Below, piece after piece: positions 34,271 to 42,991 of a stretch of DNA of 62,293 nucleotides. Source of the DNA: a bacterium (GTDB lineage: Bacteria; Chloroflexota; Dormibacteria; Aeolococcales; Bog-877); contig JAJYPP010000013.1 of NCBI GenBank assembly GCA_021795235.1, positions 1 through 62,293 of the forward strand, in the 5' to 3' direction. The notes beneath the pieces are model-generated. The model did not search any database. It was not told the origin of the DNA and was given only the letters and a program-made list of their open reading frames with translations. Each line of letters opens with the position of its first letter. Positions within the stretch are counted from its first letter, which is position 1. Both the position numbers and the translations under genes were made by a program.

Positions 34271-35203
34271 GAGGTGGTGAAAATCACCCCTCGCGGCTAC
34301 TGCCACGGGGTGGTGGAGGCGATCCGAGCGCTGCGGGTGACCTCCGAGCAGCACCCGGATGAGCCGGTGGCCATGCTGGGATACCTGGTCCACAACGAGC
34401 ACGTGACCCGGGAGTTTGCCGACAGAGGCGTGCGCCTGGTGGATGCTGGCTCGCGCTTGGAGGCCCTCGACCAGGTCGATAGCGGGACGGTGGTGCTGAC
34501 CGCCCACGGCGTCTCGCCTGAGGTGAAGGAGCGGGCCCTGGCCAAGGGGCTCAACGTGGTGGATGCGACCTGCACGGACGTCATCCGCACTCATGAACTG
34601 GTCCGCCGCCTGGGCCAGGAGGGCTACGAGATCGTCTACATCGGCAGGCGCGGCCACCCTGAGCCGGAAGGGGTGATGGGAGAGGCCCCCCAGGCGCTGC
34701 ACCTGGTGGAGACGGTCGCCGACGTTGAGCAGCTGGAGCTGTCCTCGGAGAAGTTGGCCGTCACCACTCAGACCACGCTTTCGGTGTGGGACACCAAGGC
34801 GGTCATCGATCGCCTCAGGGAACGGTTTCCCCGGATCGAGGTGCACAACGAGATCTGCAACGCCACCCTGGAGCGGCAGGAGGCGGCGGTGGAGACGGCC
34901 GCCTCCTGTGATGTGGTGGTGGTGGTCGGCAGCTCCAGAAGCAGCAACACCAAGCGTCTGGTGCAGGTGGTCAAGGAACTCGCCCACCGCCCCGCCTACT
35001 TGGTTGACACCGCCGCCGACCTCAGGGACGAGTGGTTCGAGAGTGCCCAGCGGGTCGGGGTCACATCCGGCGCCTCGACCCCTTCGCAGATCACCAGGGA
35101 GGTCATCCGCACCCTGGAACAGCTCGGCGAGCCCAGGGTCGCCTCGCTCAGAGGAGCCCCCGCCCCTTCAGCTCAAGATAGCGGTTCAAAACAGCCGGAC
35201 TGA
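34268..35203 (+). CDS. ispH: 4-hydroxy-3-methylbut-2-enyl diphosphate reductase IspH
   Basis: 311 residues. Last step of the MEP pathway, reducing HMBPP to IPP and DMAPP with a [4Fe-4S] cluster. The three cluster cysteines are Cys12 (GYCHGV), Cys102 (DATCTDV) and Cys197 (EICNATLERQ). Substrate-binding segments NEHVTREFADRG, HGVSPEV and SGASTPSQI are in place. Length is normal apart from a short extra polar tail, which overlaps the convergent DUF58 gene by 56 bp. Confidence 0.95.
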   Translation: MEVVKITPRGYCHGVVEAIRALRVTSEQHPDEPVAMLGYLVHNEHVTREFADRGVRLVDAGSRLEALDQVDSGTVVLTAHGVSPEVKERALAKGLNVVDATCTDVIRTHELVRRLGQEGYEIVYIGRRGHPEPEGVMGEAPQALHLVETVADVEQLELSSEKLAVTTQTTLSVWDTKAVIDRLRERFPRIEVHNEICNATLERQEAAVETAASCDVVVVVGSSRSSNTKRLVQVVKELAHRPAYLVDTAADLRDEWFESAQRVGVTSGASTPSQITREVIRTLEQLGEPRVASLRGAPAPSAQDSGSKQPD

Positions 35204-36452
35204 TTCCCTCAGGACCGCTGTCGACCGTCATCACCCCCAGCGCCCGCAGCCTCCGCAGGGCGGTCTCTCGCTCCTCCAGCACCGCCAGCGCCGCCGCCCG
35301 CCGATATAGCGAGCGATCGTCCGATGGGGCCGCCAGCGCGGCGCGCTCCAGAGCGGGATCACGCTGGGTCACCACCAACGGCAGGTGGCGAGGGCGCAAG
35401 CCGGCACCAGCCGAGGCCAGCTCCTGGGCAACCCTGGGATCGCCCAGGTCGGTGAACAGGACCATCAGCGCACGGGGCCCCTGGCGCCGCCTGAGCTGAG
35501 CCGCCATCAGCTCCCAGTCCGGATCCACCAGCTCCGGGCGCACCCCAACCAGACCTTCAAGCAGGCGTCGGTAGTGGCTGCGCCCGGCGCGCATGGAGAC
35601 CTCGGCGCTGACCTCGCCAGCCACCGCCATGGCCCCCACGCGATCACCGCGAAAGAGAGCTACCCAGGCCAGCAGTAGGGCGGCCGAGAGCGCGGTATCC
35701 AGCTTGTTGAGACCGGCCTGGCCTCCGGCCATGAGCCGCCCGCAGTCCAGGATCAACCAGATGGGGCGGGAACGCTCGGGCTCGAACTCGCTGGTCATGG
35801 TCCGGGCTAGGCGCGCGCTGGCCCGCCAGTTGATCCGACGCGGGTCGTCCCCGGCCACGTAGTCGCGCACTCCGGCAAACTCCGTGCCCTCCCCGAATCG
35901 ACGCCAGCTGCGCACCCCCATCTCCTGCAGGGCGCCCCTGCGGACCAAGCCCTCCCACCGCCCGATGGCGGAGAGCGCCGGGTACACCGGGATCTCCTCG
36001 GCAGCCGGGACCGCCACCTGCCGGCGCCAGAGCCCCAGCGGGCCGGCGGTCCGGACCACGATCCGGCCGAACAGGTAGCGCCCGCGGTGGGCGGGGCGGG
36101 CCGCGTACCCCAGTCTGAGCTCCTGCATCGGCTCCAGGCGGAAGCGGAGAATGGCCGGCCGGCAGTCGATCTCATTGGGGGTCTCGTCCCGGGCCTCGAC
36201 CGAACATGTCCCCCGCGCCACCACCCGGAACTTGAGCGTCACTTGATTAGCCGCCGCCAGCGCCAGGGCCGGGGCATGCTCCCGGCCGACATCCCAGTCG
36301 CCCGGGCCCGGCGCCGACCACCAGTCGATGGCGCAGGCCGAGGCCCAGGTGAGCAGCAGGCCCAGACCGAGGTAGTACAGCCACCAGAGACCGGCTCCCG
36401 CGAGTACCACCGCCAGACAGACGAGGCCCAGGGTCAGGGCACGCCGGGTCAC
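35148..36452 (-). CDS. DUF58 domain protein
   Basis: 434 residues. Two hydrophobic helices at the N-terminus, a beta-rich middle, and the DUF58 hallmark FAGVRDYVAGDDPRRINWRASARL (in two pieces) near residue 200, followed by a vWA-like fold (PIWLILDCGRLM, ALMVLFTDLGD). DUF58 proteins travel with MoxR ATPases, which are thought to be chaperones for vWA proteins. It is the last gene of the five-gene minus-strand operon and begins 10 bp after the moxR stop. Confidence 0.88.
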   Translation of the reverse strand: MTRRALTLGLVCLAVVLAGAGLWWLYYLGLGLLLTWASACAIDWWSAPGPGDWDVGREHAPALALAAANQVTLKFRVVARGTCSVEARDETPNEIDCRPAILRFRLEPMQELRLGYAARPAHRGRYLFGRIVVRTAGPLGLWRRQVAVPAAEEIPVYPALSAIGRWEGLVRRGALQEMGVRSWRRFGEGTEFAGVRDYVAGDDPRRINWRASARLARTMTSEFEPERSRPIWLILDCGRLMAGGQAGLNKLDTALSAALLLAWVALFRGDRVGAMAVAGEVSAEVSMRAGRSHYRRLLEGLVGVRPELVDPDWELMAAQLRRRQGPRALMVLFTDLGDPRVAQELASAGAGLRPRHLPLVVTQRDPALERAALAAPSDDRSLYRRAAALAVLEERETALRRLRALGVMTVDSGPEGISPAVLNRYLELKGRGLL

Positions 36453-36462
36453 CGCCGCAGCC

Positions 36463-37413
36463 TCAGCGCGGCACCGGGACCCGGCCCAGCACCCGCTCGA
36501 TGACCTCGCGCTCGCCGAGCCCCTGCATCTCCGCCTCGGGCCGGCGCAGAACCCGGTGTCGCAGCACGGGCAGGCACAGCTCCTTGACGTCGTCTGGCTC
36601 GGCGAAGTCCCGGCCCAGAGAGGCAGCTCTCGCCTTGGCCAGCCTTACCAGCGCCACGGTGGCACGGGAACTCGCGCCGACGGACAGCTCCGGGGCCTGC
36701 CGGGTGGCCTGAACCACCGCGGTTAGGTAGGTGATCACCTCATCCGAGACCGTGACGCGAGCCACCTCCGCACGGATCTCGGCCAGGCTGGCCGCGGTGA
36801 TGAGGGGGTCTCCCAGAGCGATGTCCGGAGCGTGGGCGTCGAAGCCCTGGTCCACCATGCGAGCCAGCTGCTGTTCACCCTCGATGCTCAGGTAGTCCAC
36901 CTCCAGCTTCATCAGGAAGCGGTCGAGCTCTGCCTCAGGGAGGGGAAAGGTGCCCTCCATCTCGATCGGGTTCTGGGTGGCCAGGACGGTGAAGCGGTCG
37001 CTCAGGCGTCGGCCCAGGCCGTCGAGGGTGACCTGGCGCTCCTCCATCGCCTCCAGCAGGGCCGCCTGGGTCTTGGCCGGGCTCCGGTTGATCTCATCGG
37101 CCAGCAGGACATCGGTGAACACCGGCCCCGGGCGGACCTCGAAGGCAGCCTTGGCCTGGTTGTAGATGACCGTGCCCACGATGTCCGCGGGCAACAGGTC
37201 CGGAGTGAACTGGACCCTGGCGAAACGGGCATCGGTCAGCCGGGCCAGGGTCTTCGCCATCAGGGTCTTGGCGGTCCCCGGAAAGCCCTCCAGCAGGACG
37301 TGACCACCGACCACCATGGCGAGCAGGCACAGGTCCAGATTGTCGGTCGGGCCCACCAGGACCCTCGAGGCAGCCTTCAGGAAGGCCTCCCTGGTATGTA
37401 GCAGGCTATTCAT
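36463..37413 (-). CDS. MoxR-family AAA+ ATPase
   Basis: 316 residues. Walker A GFPGTAKT near residue 43, pre-sensor FTPDLLPADIVG, Walker B VLLADEINRSP near 105, sensor 1 LATQNPIEMEGTFPLPEAELDRF (in two pieces) and the C-terminal helical lid. MoxR ATPases act as chaperones, usually for the vWA/DUF58 partner encoded next to them, here immediately downstream. It overlaps the DUF4350 gene by 4 bp (ATGA). Confidence 0.95.
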   Translation of the reverse strand: MNSLLHTREAFLKAASRVLVGPTDNLDLCLLAMVVGGHVLLEGFPGTAKTLMAKTLARLTDARFARVQFTPDLLPADIVGTVIYNQAKAAFEVRPGPVFTDVLLADEINRSPAKTQAALLEAMEERQVTLDGLGRRLSDRFTVLATQNPIEMEGTFPLPEAELDRFLMKLEVDYLSIEGEQQLARMVDQGFDAHAPDIALGDPLITAASLAEIRAEVARVTVSDEVITYLTAVVQATRQAPELSVGASSRATVALVRLAKARAASLGRDFAEPDDVKELCLPVLRHRVLRRPEAEMQGLGEREVIERVLGRVPVPR

Positions 37414-38558
37414 CTCGGCGACACCTCCTGGCTGCTCGCACCACCTTGTAGCTCCCGCCCGAGCCGGTCCGCTTGCTCCGCCAGCAGCCGCAACCGTCCC
37501 GTCTCGATCGGCTCCTGGGAAGCTCTCTCCAGCTCGACCACCAGGGCGGCCTGGCGCCGAGAGAGGTCGGAATCCCCAAGCCCGTCCACGGGCGGGCGCC
37601 CAGCGGGGGGACCGATCCGAGCTCGCAACTGCTGCAGGTAGCGCGCGGCCACCGCTCGGCGGTCGCGGGCCCTGGCATAGAGCTGCGCCACCGCGTCCAG
37701 ATGGTCGTCGGTGGTCCTCACCGACACCAGCTCAGGAGGGGGGAGCGGACGGCCAAGACGCCGGCCGCTGGTGATGAGGAAGACCAGGAGGAGCACAGCG
37801 CACATGATCGTGACCAGACCGAGCGGGGTGCCGAGTAGCAGGGCCCGCGCGCCATCGCCGAGGCTGTAGCCGTGATGGATCTCGTCGAAGATCACCCGGC
37901 GGCCGGGGGTGAGACCCATCACCGCGGTGGCGAAGGCGGCGTTGCCGCCTTTCCGCAGCAGGGCGTTGGACACGATGGCCTCGGAGTCGAGCACCACCGC
38001 CTCCCCCAATCCCACCCGCTCCGCCACCGCGACCGGGCCAGCCGACGGACCCAGCAGGGGTACGGCGGGACCGGTCCCGTAGCTCACGGACCTCCCCCCA
38101 GCCGAGAGCACCAGCCGCTCTGGTCGGCCGCCGATGGGCAGCCGCTCGCGCCACGGTCCCGCCCCCACGTCCGCCCCTGGAGCGAGGCCCAGAGCAGCCA
38201 GCAGGGGTGCGTCCACCTGGGTCGCGCCCAGCGCGAGGACCAACGTTCCTCCGGATCTCACGAACCGCATCACCGCCCGGACCTGCCCGGAGGCGAAGGG
38301 CGTGGAGGGAGCCGCCTCGACCAGAGTCGCGGGGGCTCGCAGCGCGGCGGAGAACGAGGAGCCGGTCAGGCGGTCGGGCCGGGCACCCAGGTCGGCCGCC
38401 AGATGGTACAGCGCCCACGTTCCGGAAGTTCCGGTGGCGAAGCTGGAGGGGTCTGAATTGTTCACCTGCGGCGCCGGCGCGAGCACTGCGGTGAGGATGA
38501 CCCCAACCGCCAGGATCCCGGCCGGCAGGGCCCATGGCCGCCAGCGCCGCCAGCTCAT
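37410..38558 (-). CDS. DUF4350 domain membrane protein
   Basis: 382 residues. One helix at the N-terminus, an extracytosolic domain with the GTSGTWALYHLAADLGARPDRL motif (in two parts) that marks DUF4350, a second helix (TIMCAVLLLVFLITSGRRLG) followed by RPLPPPE, and a cytosolic helical tail. The family is found with MoxR, DUF58 and DUF4129 genes and has no known biochemical role. It overlaps both neighbours by 4 bp, so all are translated in a coupled way. Confidence 0.85.
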   Translation of the reverse strand: MSWRRWRPWALPAGILAVGVILTAVLAPAPQVNNSDPSSFATGTSGTWALYHLAADLGARPDRLTGSSFSAALRAPATLVEAAPSTPFASGQVRAVMRFVRSGGTLVLALGATQVDAPLLAALGLAPGADVGAGPWRERLPIGGRPERLVLSAGGRSVSYGTGPAVPLLGPSAGPVAVAERVGLGEAVVLDSEAIVSNALLRKGGNAAFATAVMGLTPGRRVIFDEIHHGYSLGDGARALLLGTPLGLVTIMCAVLLLVFLITSGRRLGRPLPPPELVSVRTTDDHLDAVAQLYARARDRRAVAARYLQQLRARIGPPAGRPPVDGLGDSDLSRRQAALVVELERASQEPIETGRLRLLAEQADRLGRELQGGASSQEVSPR

Positions 38559-39454
38559 CTGAGGAGTTCCCCGGCGGTGGAGCGGCAGGCCTGGGTGAAC
38601 TGCGCGCAGCCCTCCACGCCGGGATCCCGGCCGCCGTAGACCACGGCGTTGAACTGGCGGACCAATGGGCGCAGCCGGGGCTCGAGGCCGGCGACCTGGC
38701 CCGCCGCCCGGAGCAGATCCGAATTGGTCCAGGCCGGGTCGACGGCCAGAACCCGCCGGTAGCTGGCGCTGAGCAGCAGCCCCTGGAAGGCCATCCGCAC
38801 GGCCTCCTTGAGGGCCCCCTGGCGCTGGAAGCTCTCGGCCGCGGCGAATAGCCGCTCCGGGCGCGGGTCAGCTCCCGCCGGGGTGTTCACGTGGGGATGG
38901 GTGCCAGCCTGTGGCAGTCGGCCGCGAGATCGCTGGATGAGAGCCAGCGCCAGAGCCGCCCCCAGGACGAGGACGACGACCGCCAGGACCACCCAGCCCT
39001 GAGCGCCCACCAGCTGGAAGAGCCGCCTCAGCAGACTCAGCAAGAAGCCGGCCAGGTCGGACACCAGCGAGGCGGAGGCCGGCTTGTGACCCGACGCCCT
39101 CATCTGCGGGCTCTCATAGACCGAGCGCACCGCCGCCCCGACCGCCGCGGAGGTGGGCGCTCGAGACGGCGACCCGACCACCGCCTCCAGAGAGCTCAGC
39201 TGGGCGGCGGCCAGCCTCAACTCACCACGCTGAAGGGATGAGATCACGGCGGCCACAGCCGGCAACCTGGGCTGCAAGCCGCGGAGGTCGAGGACGGCCA
39301 GGGTGGGATGGCCGGCGGCCAGAGCTGACCGGGCCTGGGCCAGGCCGGTGACCAGGGATATTGGGGAGGCGGCTACGGGAACGGGTGCGGCCACCAGCAG
39401 CCAGCCCAAGACCAGTAGGGGGGCCAGGCGTCTCGGCCTGAGCCAGCGGCTCAA
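38555..39454 (-). CDS. DUF4129 domain membrane protein
   Basis: 299 residues. Signal-like N-terminal segment (LAPLLVLGWLLVAAPVPVAA), an external helical domain, one central membrane helix (about 150-172), and a C-terminal DUF4129 region beginning with AAAESFQRQGALKEAVRMAFQGLL. It is the second gene of the operon, with 4-bp overlaps on both sides. Confidence 0.8.
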   Translation of the reverse strand: MSRWLRPRRLAPLLVLGWLLVAAPVPVAASPISLVTGLAQARSALAAGHPTLAVLDLRGLQPRLPAVAAVISSLQRGELRLAAAQLSSLEAVVGSPSRAPTSAAVGAAVRSVYESPQMRASGHKPASASLVSDLAGFLLSLLRRLFQLVGAQGWVVLAVVVLVLGAALALALIQRSRGRLPQAGTHPHVNTPAGADPRPERLFAAAESFQRQGALKEAVRMAFQGLLLSASYRRVLAVDPAWTNSDLLRAAGQVAGLEPRLRPLVRQFNAVVYGGRDPGVEGCAQFTQACRSTAGELLR

Positions 39455-40386
39455 TCCGGACCTGACCCCTGTACCAGCTGCTGGGCCAGTAGCTCCAGGT
39501 CGAAAGCCTCCTTACGGACGCGCAGGTCGAAGTAGAGCAGGGTGAGGCCCCCGGCCAGGATGGGCGCAGCCAGGACTCCGGTGATCAGGGTGCCCAGGTC
39601 TCGGATGAAGATCCCGGGTCCGGTGCTGATCCCCACCAGGCCGGCCGGGATCCCGAAGACGATCCCCAGCAAAGCGGTTACCAGGAGCTCCACCAGGACC
39701 AAGGAGACCAACACCCCGAACGCTCGCCCGGCATGACCTGACGACAGAGCCCAACTGCGGCGGATGGAGGTCCAGGGACCGATCCCCTCCAGGACCAGGG
39801 CGGGGCTGGCCACCAAGACCCGCACGTAGCAGATCACGCCCGCTACCAGAGCGGCCAGGCCCAAGAGACCTGCGGCCACCGCCCCGACCGCGCCCAGGAG
39901 GACGACCAGGAGCGCCCCCAGGAGGGCCAGGACTATCAGCGCTCCCAGGGACAGCCCCAAATAGATCAGGCCGAGGATGAACAGGGCACCCCAGCGCCTG
40001 ACGGCGAAGCGATAGCAGGCTCCGGTGGTGGCGGGTCGGCCCAGAAACCGCTCGGAGACCGCCTTGGTGAAGGCGGCGGTCTGAAGGGGAACGACGACGG
40101 CGACGCTCAGGACCAGCAGGATGGCCACCACCGCCACCAGCAGAGCCGCGTCGTGCAACGCCACGTTGAGCTGAGCGGGGGACGGGGCACGCCCGGCGAC
40201 CGGCTTGAAGGGCTTGGTGGGCTCGGCCAGGCTCAGGAGGTCGTCGATGACCTGATAGGGCACCTGAACGACTGCGACGATCGCCACAAACAACCAGAAG
40301 TTGCGCCGGTAGAGGCTGAAGACGGTGTCGAGGAGTTCGGTGACACGCAGGGGCCGGAGCCTGATATCCGCCGGAGACGACTGCAT
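39451..40386 (-). CDS. Polytopic membrane protein leading the MoxR/DUF58 operon
   Basis: 311 residues. The start RLRPLRVTELLDTVFSLYRRNFW resembles the glycerophosphodiester phosphodiesterase membrane-domain family and related actinobacterial proteins. About six hydrophobic segments follow, including AALLVVLLGAVGAVAAGLLG. There is no catalytic phosphodiesterase domain. ATG 40386 has a leaderless TAGGCT element 7 nt upstream. It is the first of five genes joined by ATGA overlaps or a 10-bp gap. Confidence 0.75.
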   Translation of the reverse strand: MQSSPADIRLRPLRVTELLDTVFSLYRRNFWLFVAIVAVVQVPYQVIDDLLSLAEPTKPFKPVAGRAPSPAQLNVALHDAALLVAVVAILLVLSVAVVVPLQTAAFTKAVSERFLGRPATTGACYRFAVRRWGALFILGLIYLGLSLGALIVLALLGALLVVLLGAVGAVAAGLLGLAALVAGVICYVRVLVASPALVLEGIGPWTSIRRSWALSSGHAGRAFGVLVSLVLVELLVTALLGIVFGIPAGLVGISTGPGIFIRDLGTLITGVLAAPILAGGLTLLYFDLRVRKEAFDLELLAQQLVQGSGPD

Positions 40387-40399
40387 CGCACGAAGCCTA
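40384..40399 (-). promoter_or_regulatory. Leaderless promoter of the five-gene MoxR/DUF58 operon
   Basis: On the minus strand TAGGCT (40399-40394) precedes ATG 40386 by 7 nt, with no ribosome site. Confidence 0.6.
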
Positions 40400-40422
40400 C
40401 ACGAGTAGGCGTCCGGCGCTGC

Positions 40423-40439
40423 TATCGTCAGGCGAGTTG
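40423..40439 (+). promoter_or_regulatory. Possible near-leaderless promoter divergent from the operon above
   Basis: TATCGT at 40423-40428 lies 8 nt before TTG 40437. Confidence 0.35.
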
Positions 40440-40853
40440 GAAGACTCCCGAGGCAGAGCGATTCCGGGCGAGATCGTCGTCGCTGGTTCCGTCTCGTCGC
40501 GCCGGCTCAGCGCGGTGCTGCTGGCGGCGGCGCCGGTCGTGATCCGCATTGGCCTGTGGTGGTGGGGCCGCGGCCAGCGTCCACGCCTCTTCCCGCCCCC
40601 GCGGACCGGAGTCTTGGAGCACACCGATATGCGCCTCACCAAGCGCCCCTTTGGGCGCTGGAAGGTGAGGGTGACCACGACCCGGTGGACTGCGGATCAC
40701 CGCCCCGAACTCGCTGCTACCCCCACGGGCGCGACGGCCCCGGCCGCTCTGCGCCTGCTGGCGGTTGGCTTGGGCAGGGCCTCCAGGCTCCGGCCCCAGG
40801 CCGCTGCGCCAGCCGTCCCCCGCCTCCCTGCTGGAGACCGCAGGGAAGACTGA
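40437..40853 (+). CDS. Hypothetical basic membrane protein
   Basis: 138 residues from TTG 40437. One hydrophobic segment (LSAVLLAAAPVVIRIGLWWWG) at about 24-44 and a very Arg-rich remainder. No family is recognised. Support comes from the well-placed -10-like element; against it, the second half has little sequence complexity. Confidence 0.35.
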   Translation: MEDSRGRAIPGEIVVAGSVSSRRLSAVLLAAAPVVIRIGLWWWGRGQRPRLFPPPRTGVLEHTDMRLTKRPFGRWKVRVTTTRWTADHRPELAATPTGATAPAALRLLAVGLGRASRLRPQAAAPAVPRLPAGDRRED

Positions 40854-40872
40854 AGCCGCCTGCGCAGCGGTC

Positions 40873-40922
40873 GTTACCCGACCGTAACCGGACTTGCACG
40901 GGGGGGCGAAGGCTGTTAGTGT
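40873..40922 (+). promoter_or_regulatory. Regulatory region of the second CHAP gene
   Basis: GTTAC (40873-40877) and GTAAC (40884-40888) are inverted half sites like those before the CHAP gene at 1509. TAGTGT at 40917-40922 can serve as -10, giving a leader of about 29 nt to ATG 40958. Confidence 0.4.
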
Positions 40923-40957
40923 CGCGACTTGAGACACTCTTGATCTCGTCTCTGCTC

Positions 40958-42112
40958 ATGTCTCACAGCAATTACTCGCGGCTGATGCGCCTGATGGCCC
41001 AGATGGGTCTGTTCGGCTTGGTGGTCGCCGCCGGCGCCCTTTTCACAACTGGCGGTGTCGGAGCCGCCAGTCTGGCGTCGCAGATCGCCGGCTTGCGGGC
41101 CCAGGAGTCCTCGCTGAGAGCCCAGCTGTCGTCCGTGAAGGGACGGGCTGCCCAGGCGAACCAACAGGCGGCCACAACCCAGCTGCTGGTGTCTCAGACC
41201 CAGACCAAGCTGACCCAGGAACAGCAGCAGCTGAACCGCGCCGACGCCGCCCTGGCAACCACCAACGACCAGATCGCCAAGACCCAGGCCCAAGTCGTGG
41301 TGGATCGGGCCCAGCTCGCCAGCCTGGTCACCCAGGTGTACCAACGTGGGACTTCGAACAGCATCGGCAGCGCTCTGGCGGACAGCGCCGGAATCTCCCA
41401 GTTCGTCAACAACACCCTGCAGCTGCAGACGGTGGGCCAACAGTTCTCGCAGCTGACCGCGCACCTGCTCTCCGCCGAGAGCTCGCTGGAGAGCCTCAAG
41501 GCGACCCAGACCGGGCAGCAGCAGCATGTGGCCGGGCTCGTGGTCGGGCTCCAGAGCCGCTCTGCCCAGTTGCAAAGCGAGCAGGCCGCCTTCAACGCCG
41601 CCGCCGCCTCGCTGGGCGGACAGGCGGGCCAGATCGCGGCTCGGATCCAGGCGATCTCCCGCAAGATTGTGACCCTCCAGGCGGAGGAGGTGGCGGTGAG
41701 CTCGTACGGGGGCTCGGCTGGAGCCGAGGAAGGCACGGTACTCAGCGTCTCTTCGCCGCCGTCGCCCCCATATGCGACCCCCGGCGACGCCTATCCATGG
41801 GGGCAGTGCACCTGGTACGTCGCGACCCAGACCAACGTCCCCTGGGCTCCCAGCGGGAACGCGGATCAGTGGGTGGGCCTGGACTACCAGTCCGGCGCTT
41901 ACCCGGTGGGCATGACTCCCAGGGTGGGTTCCATGGTCGTGTTCTCCCCCGGCGGCGCCTACGACCCCTACTACGGCCACGTGGCCTGGGTGGTGGCGGT
42001 GCTCGGACCCAACAGCTTCGTGGTGAGAGAGGGCAACTACTTAGCGTTTGGGACGGTCGACACAAGAGCGATCTACACACTGCAGGGTGTGGAAGGCTTC
42101 ATCTACGGTTAA
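40958..42112 (+). CDS. Secreted coiled-coil CHAP-domain peptidoglycan hydrolase, second copy
   Basis: 384 residues from ATG 40958; the upstream open frame lacks protein character. A signal segment (GLFGLVVAAGALFTTGGVGAA), a long Gln-rich coiled coil from about 30 to 255, a Ser/Pro linker, and a C-terminal CHAP domain with Cys284 (GQCTWYV) and His341 (YYGHVAWV). Architecture is the same as the protein at 1509, with a longer coiled coil. Such proteins are usually held inactive until recruited by division or elongation factors through the coiled coil. Confidence 0.85.
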   Translation: MSHSNYSRLMRLMAQMGLFGLVVAAGALFTTGGVGAASLASQIAGLRAQESSLRAQLSSVKGRAAQANQQAATTQLLVSQTQTKLTQEQQQLNRADAALATTNDQIAKTQAQVVVDRAQLASLVTQVYQRGTSNSIGSALADSAGISQFVNNTLQLQTVGQQFSQLTAHLLSAESSLESLKATQTGQQQHVAGLVVGLQSRSAQLQSEQAAFNAAAASLGGQAGQIAARIQAISRKIVTLQAEEVAVSSYGGSAGAEEGTVLSVSSPPSPPYATPGDAYPWGQCTWYVATQTNVPWAPSGNADQWVGLDYQSGAYPVGMTPRVGSMVVFSPGGAYDPYYGHVAWVVAVLGPNSFVVREGNYLAFGTVDTRAIYTLQGVEGFIYG

Positions 42113-42115
42113 CGC

Positions 42116-42991
42116 TTGAGCGCCTCCCCCTCCGTGACGGAGCGAGCCCCAAGTGGGCCCGCCAACGCCAGCACCGCTGCGGCACGGCCCTTGGTCGTCT
42201 ACCACGGTGATTGCCCGGACGGGTTCGGCGCGGCCTTCGCCGCCTGGAAGAAGTACGGGGCGGAGGCGGACTACCTGCCGGTCAACCACGGCGACCCGCC
42301 CCCCGACCTGCGGGGCCGCGAGGTCTTGGTCGCGGATTTCGCCTACGACCGGTCGACGACCGTGCGCCTCGCGGAGCAGGCGGCACAGCTCGTGGTCCTG
42401 GATCATCACCGTTCCGCCGAGAGCGAGATCGGCGACCTGCCTGGCTGCGTTTTCGACATGCACCGCAGCGGTGCGGTCATGGCCTGGGAGCACCTCCACC
42501 AGGGTCCGGTCCCGGAGCTGCTGCAGTACGTCCAGGATCGCGATCTCTGGCGCAACCAGCTTCCGGAGAGCGATGAGGTCTCGGCCGCTCTCCGAGCCAA
42601 GCCTTTCGACTTTCTGGTTTGGGATTCCCTGGACGTCGACGAACTCCGCCGGGAGGGTCGGGTGCTCCTCGGCTACCAGCGCCGCATGATTGAGCGGGTC
42701 GCCGCCCACGCGAGTCCGGTGGAGATCTTGGGGGTTAAGGTCCCGGTGGTGAACAGTCCGGTTCTGCAGAGTGAGTTGGGCGACCGCCTCGCCAGGGGCA
42801 AGCCCTTCGCCGCAGTCTGGTGGCAGGGCGCGGGGGAGGTGGCGCGCTGGTCGCTGCGCTCCACCCCGGAGGGGATGGACGTGAGCGAGATCGCGGCGCG
42901 CTACGGCGGGGGTGGCCACCGCACCGCAGCCGGTTTCAAGGGTTCCCCGCCCGTCGGCGGCAAGGTTCCGTTACCGGAAACGCCCGCTTAG
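42116..42991 (+). CDS. DHH-family phosphoesterase-like protein
   Basis: 291 residues from TTG 42116. VVYHGDCPDGFGAAFAAW near residue 25 replaces the usual DHD site, VLVADFAYD and LVVLDHHR supply further metal ligands, and the C-terminal DHHA1 domain ends in ARYGGGGHRTAAGF. This is the short DHH/DHHA1 form found in proteins acting on oligonucleotides, cyclic dinucleotide products or phosphonates; the first metal motif is modified (GDCPDG). It begins 3 bp after the CHAP gene stop, so it may share its transcript. Confidence 0.82.
   Translation: MSASPSVTERAPSGPANASTAAARPLVVYHGDCPDGFGAAFAAWKKYGAEADYLPVNHGDPPPDLRGREVLVADFAYDRSTTVRLAEQAAQLVVLDHHRSAESEIGDLPGCVFDMHRSGAVMAWEHLHQGPVPELLQYVQDRDLWRNQLPESDEVSAALRAKPFDFLVWDSLDVDELRREGRVLLGYQRRMIERVAAHASPVEILGVKVPVVNSPVLQSELGDRLARGKPFAAVWWQGAGEVARWSLRSTPEGMDVSEIAARYGGGGHRTAAGFKGSPPVGGKVPLPETPA

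Noticed and set aside
35148-35203. 56-bp tail-to-tail overlap of ispH and DUF58 as a sign of a wrong gene end
   Set aside because: Both frames are clean to their stops, and only the variable tail of IspH is involved, so the overlap is probably real and unremarkable.
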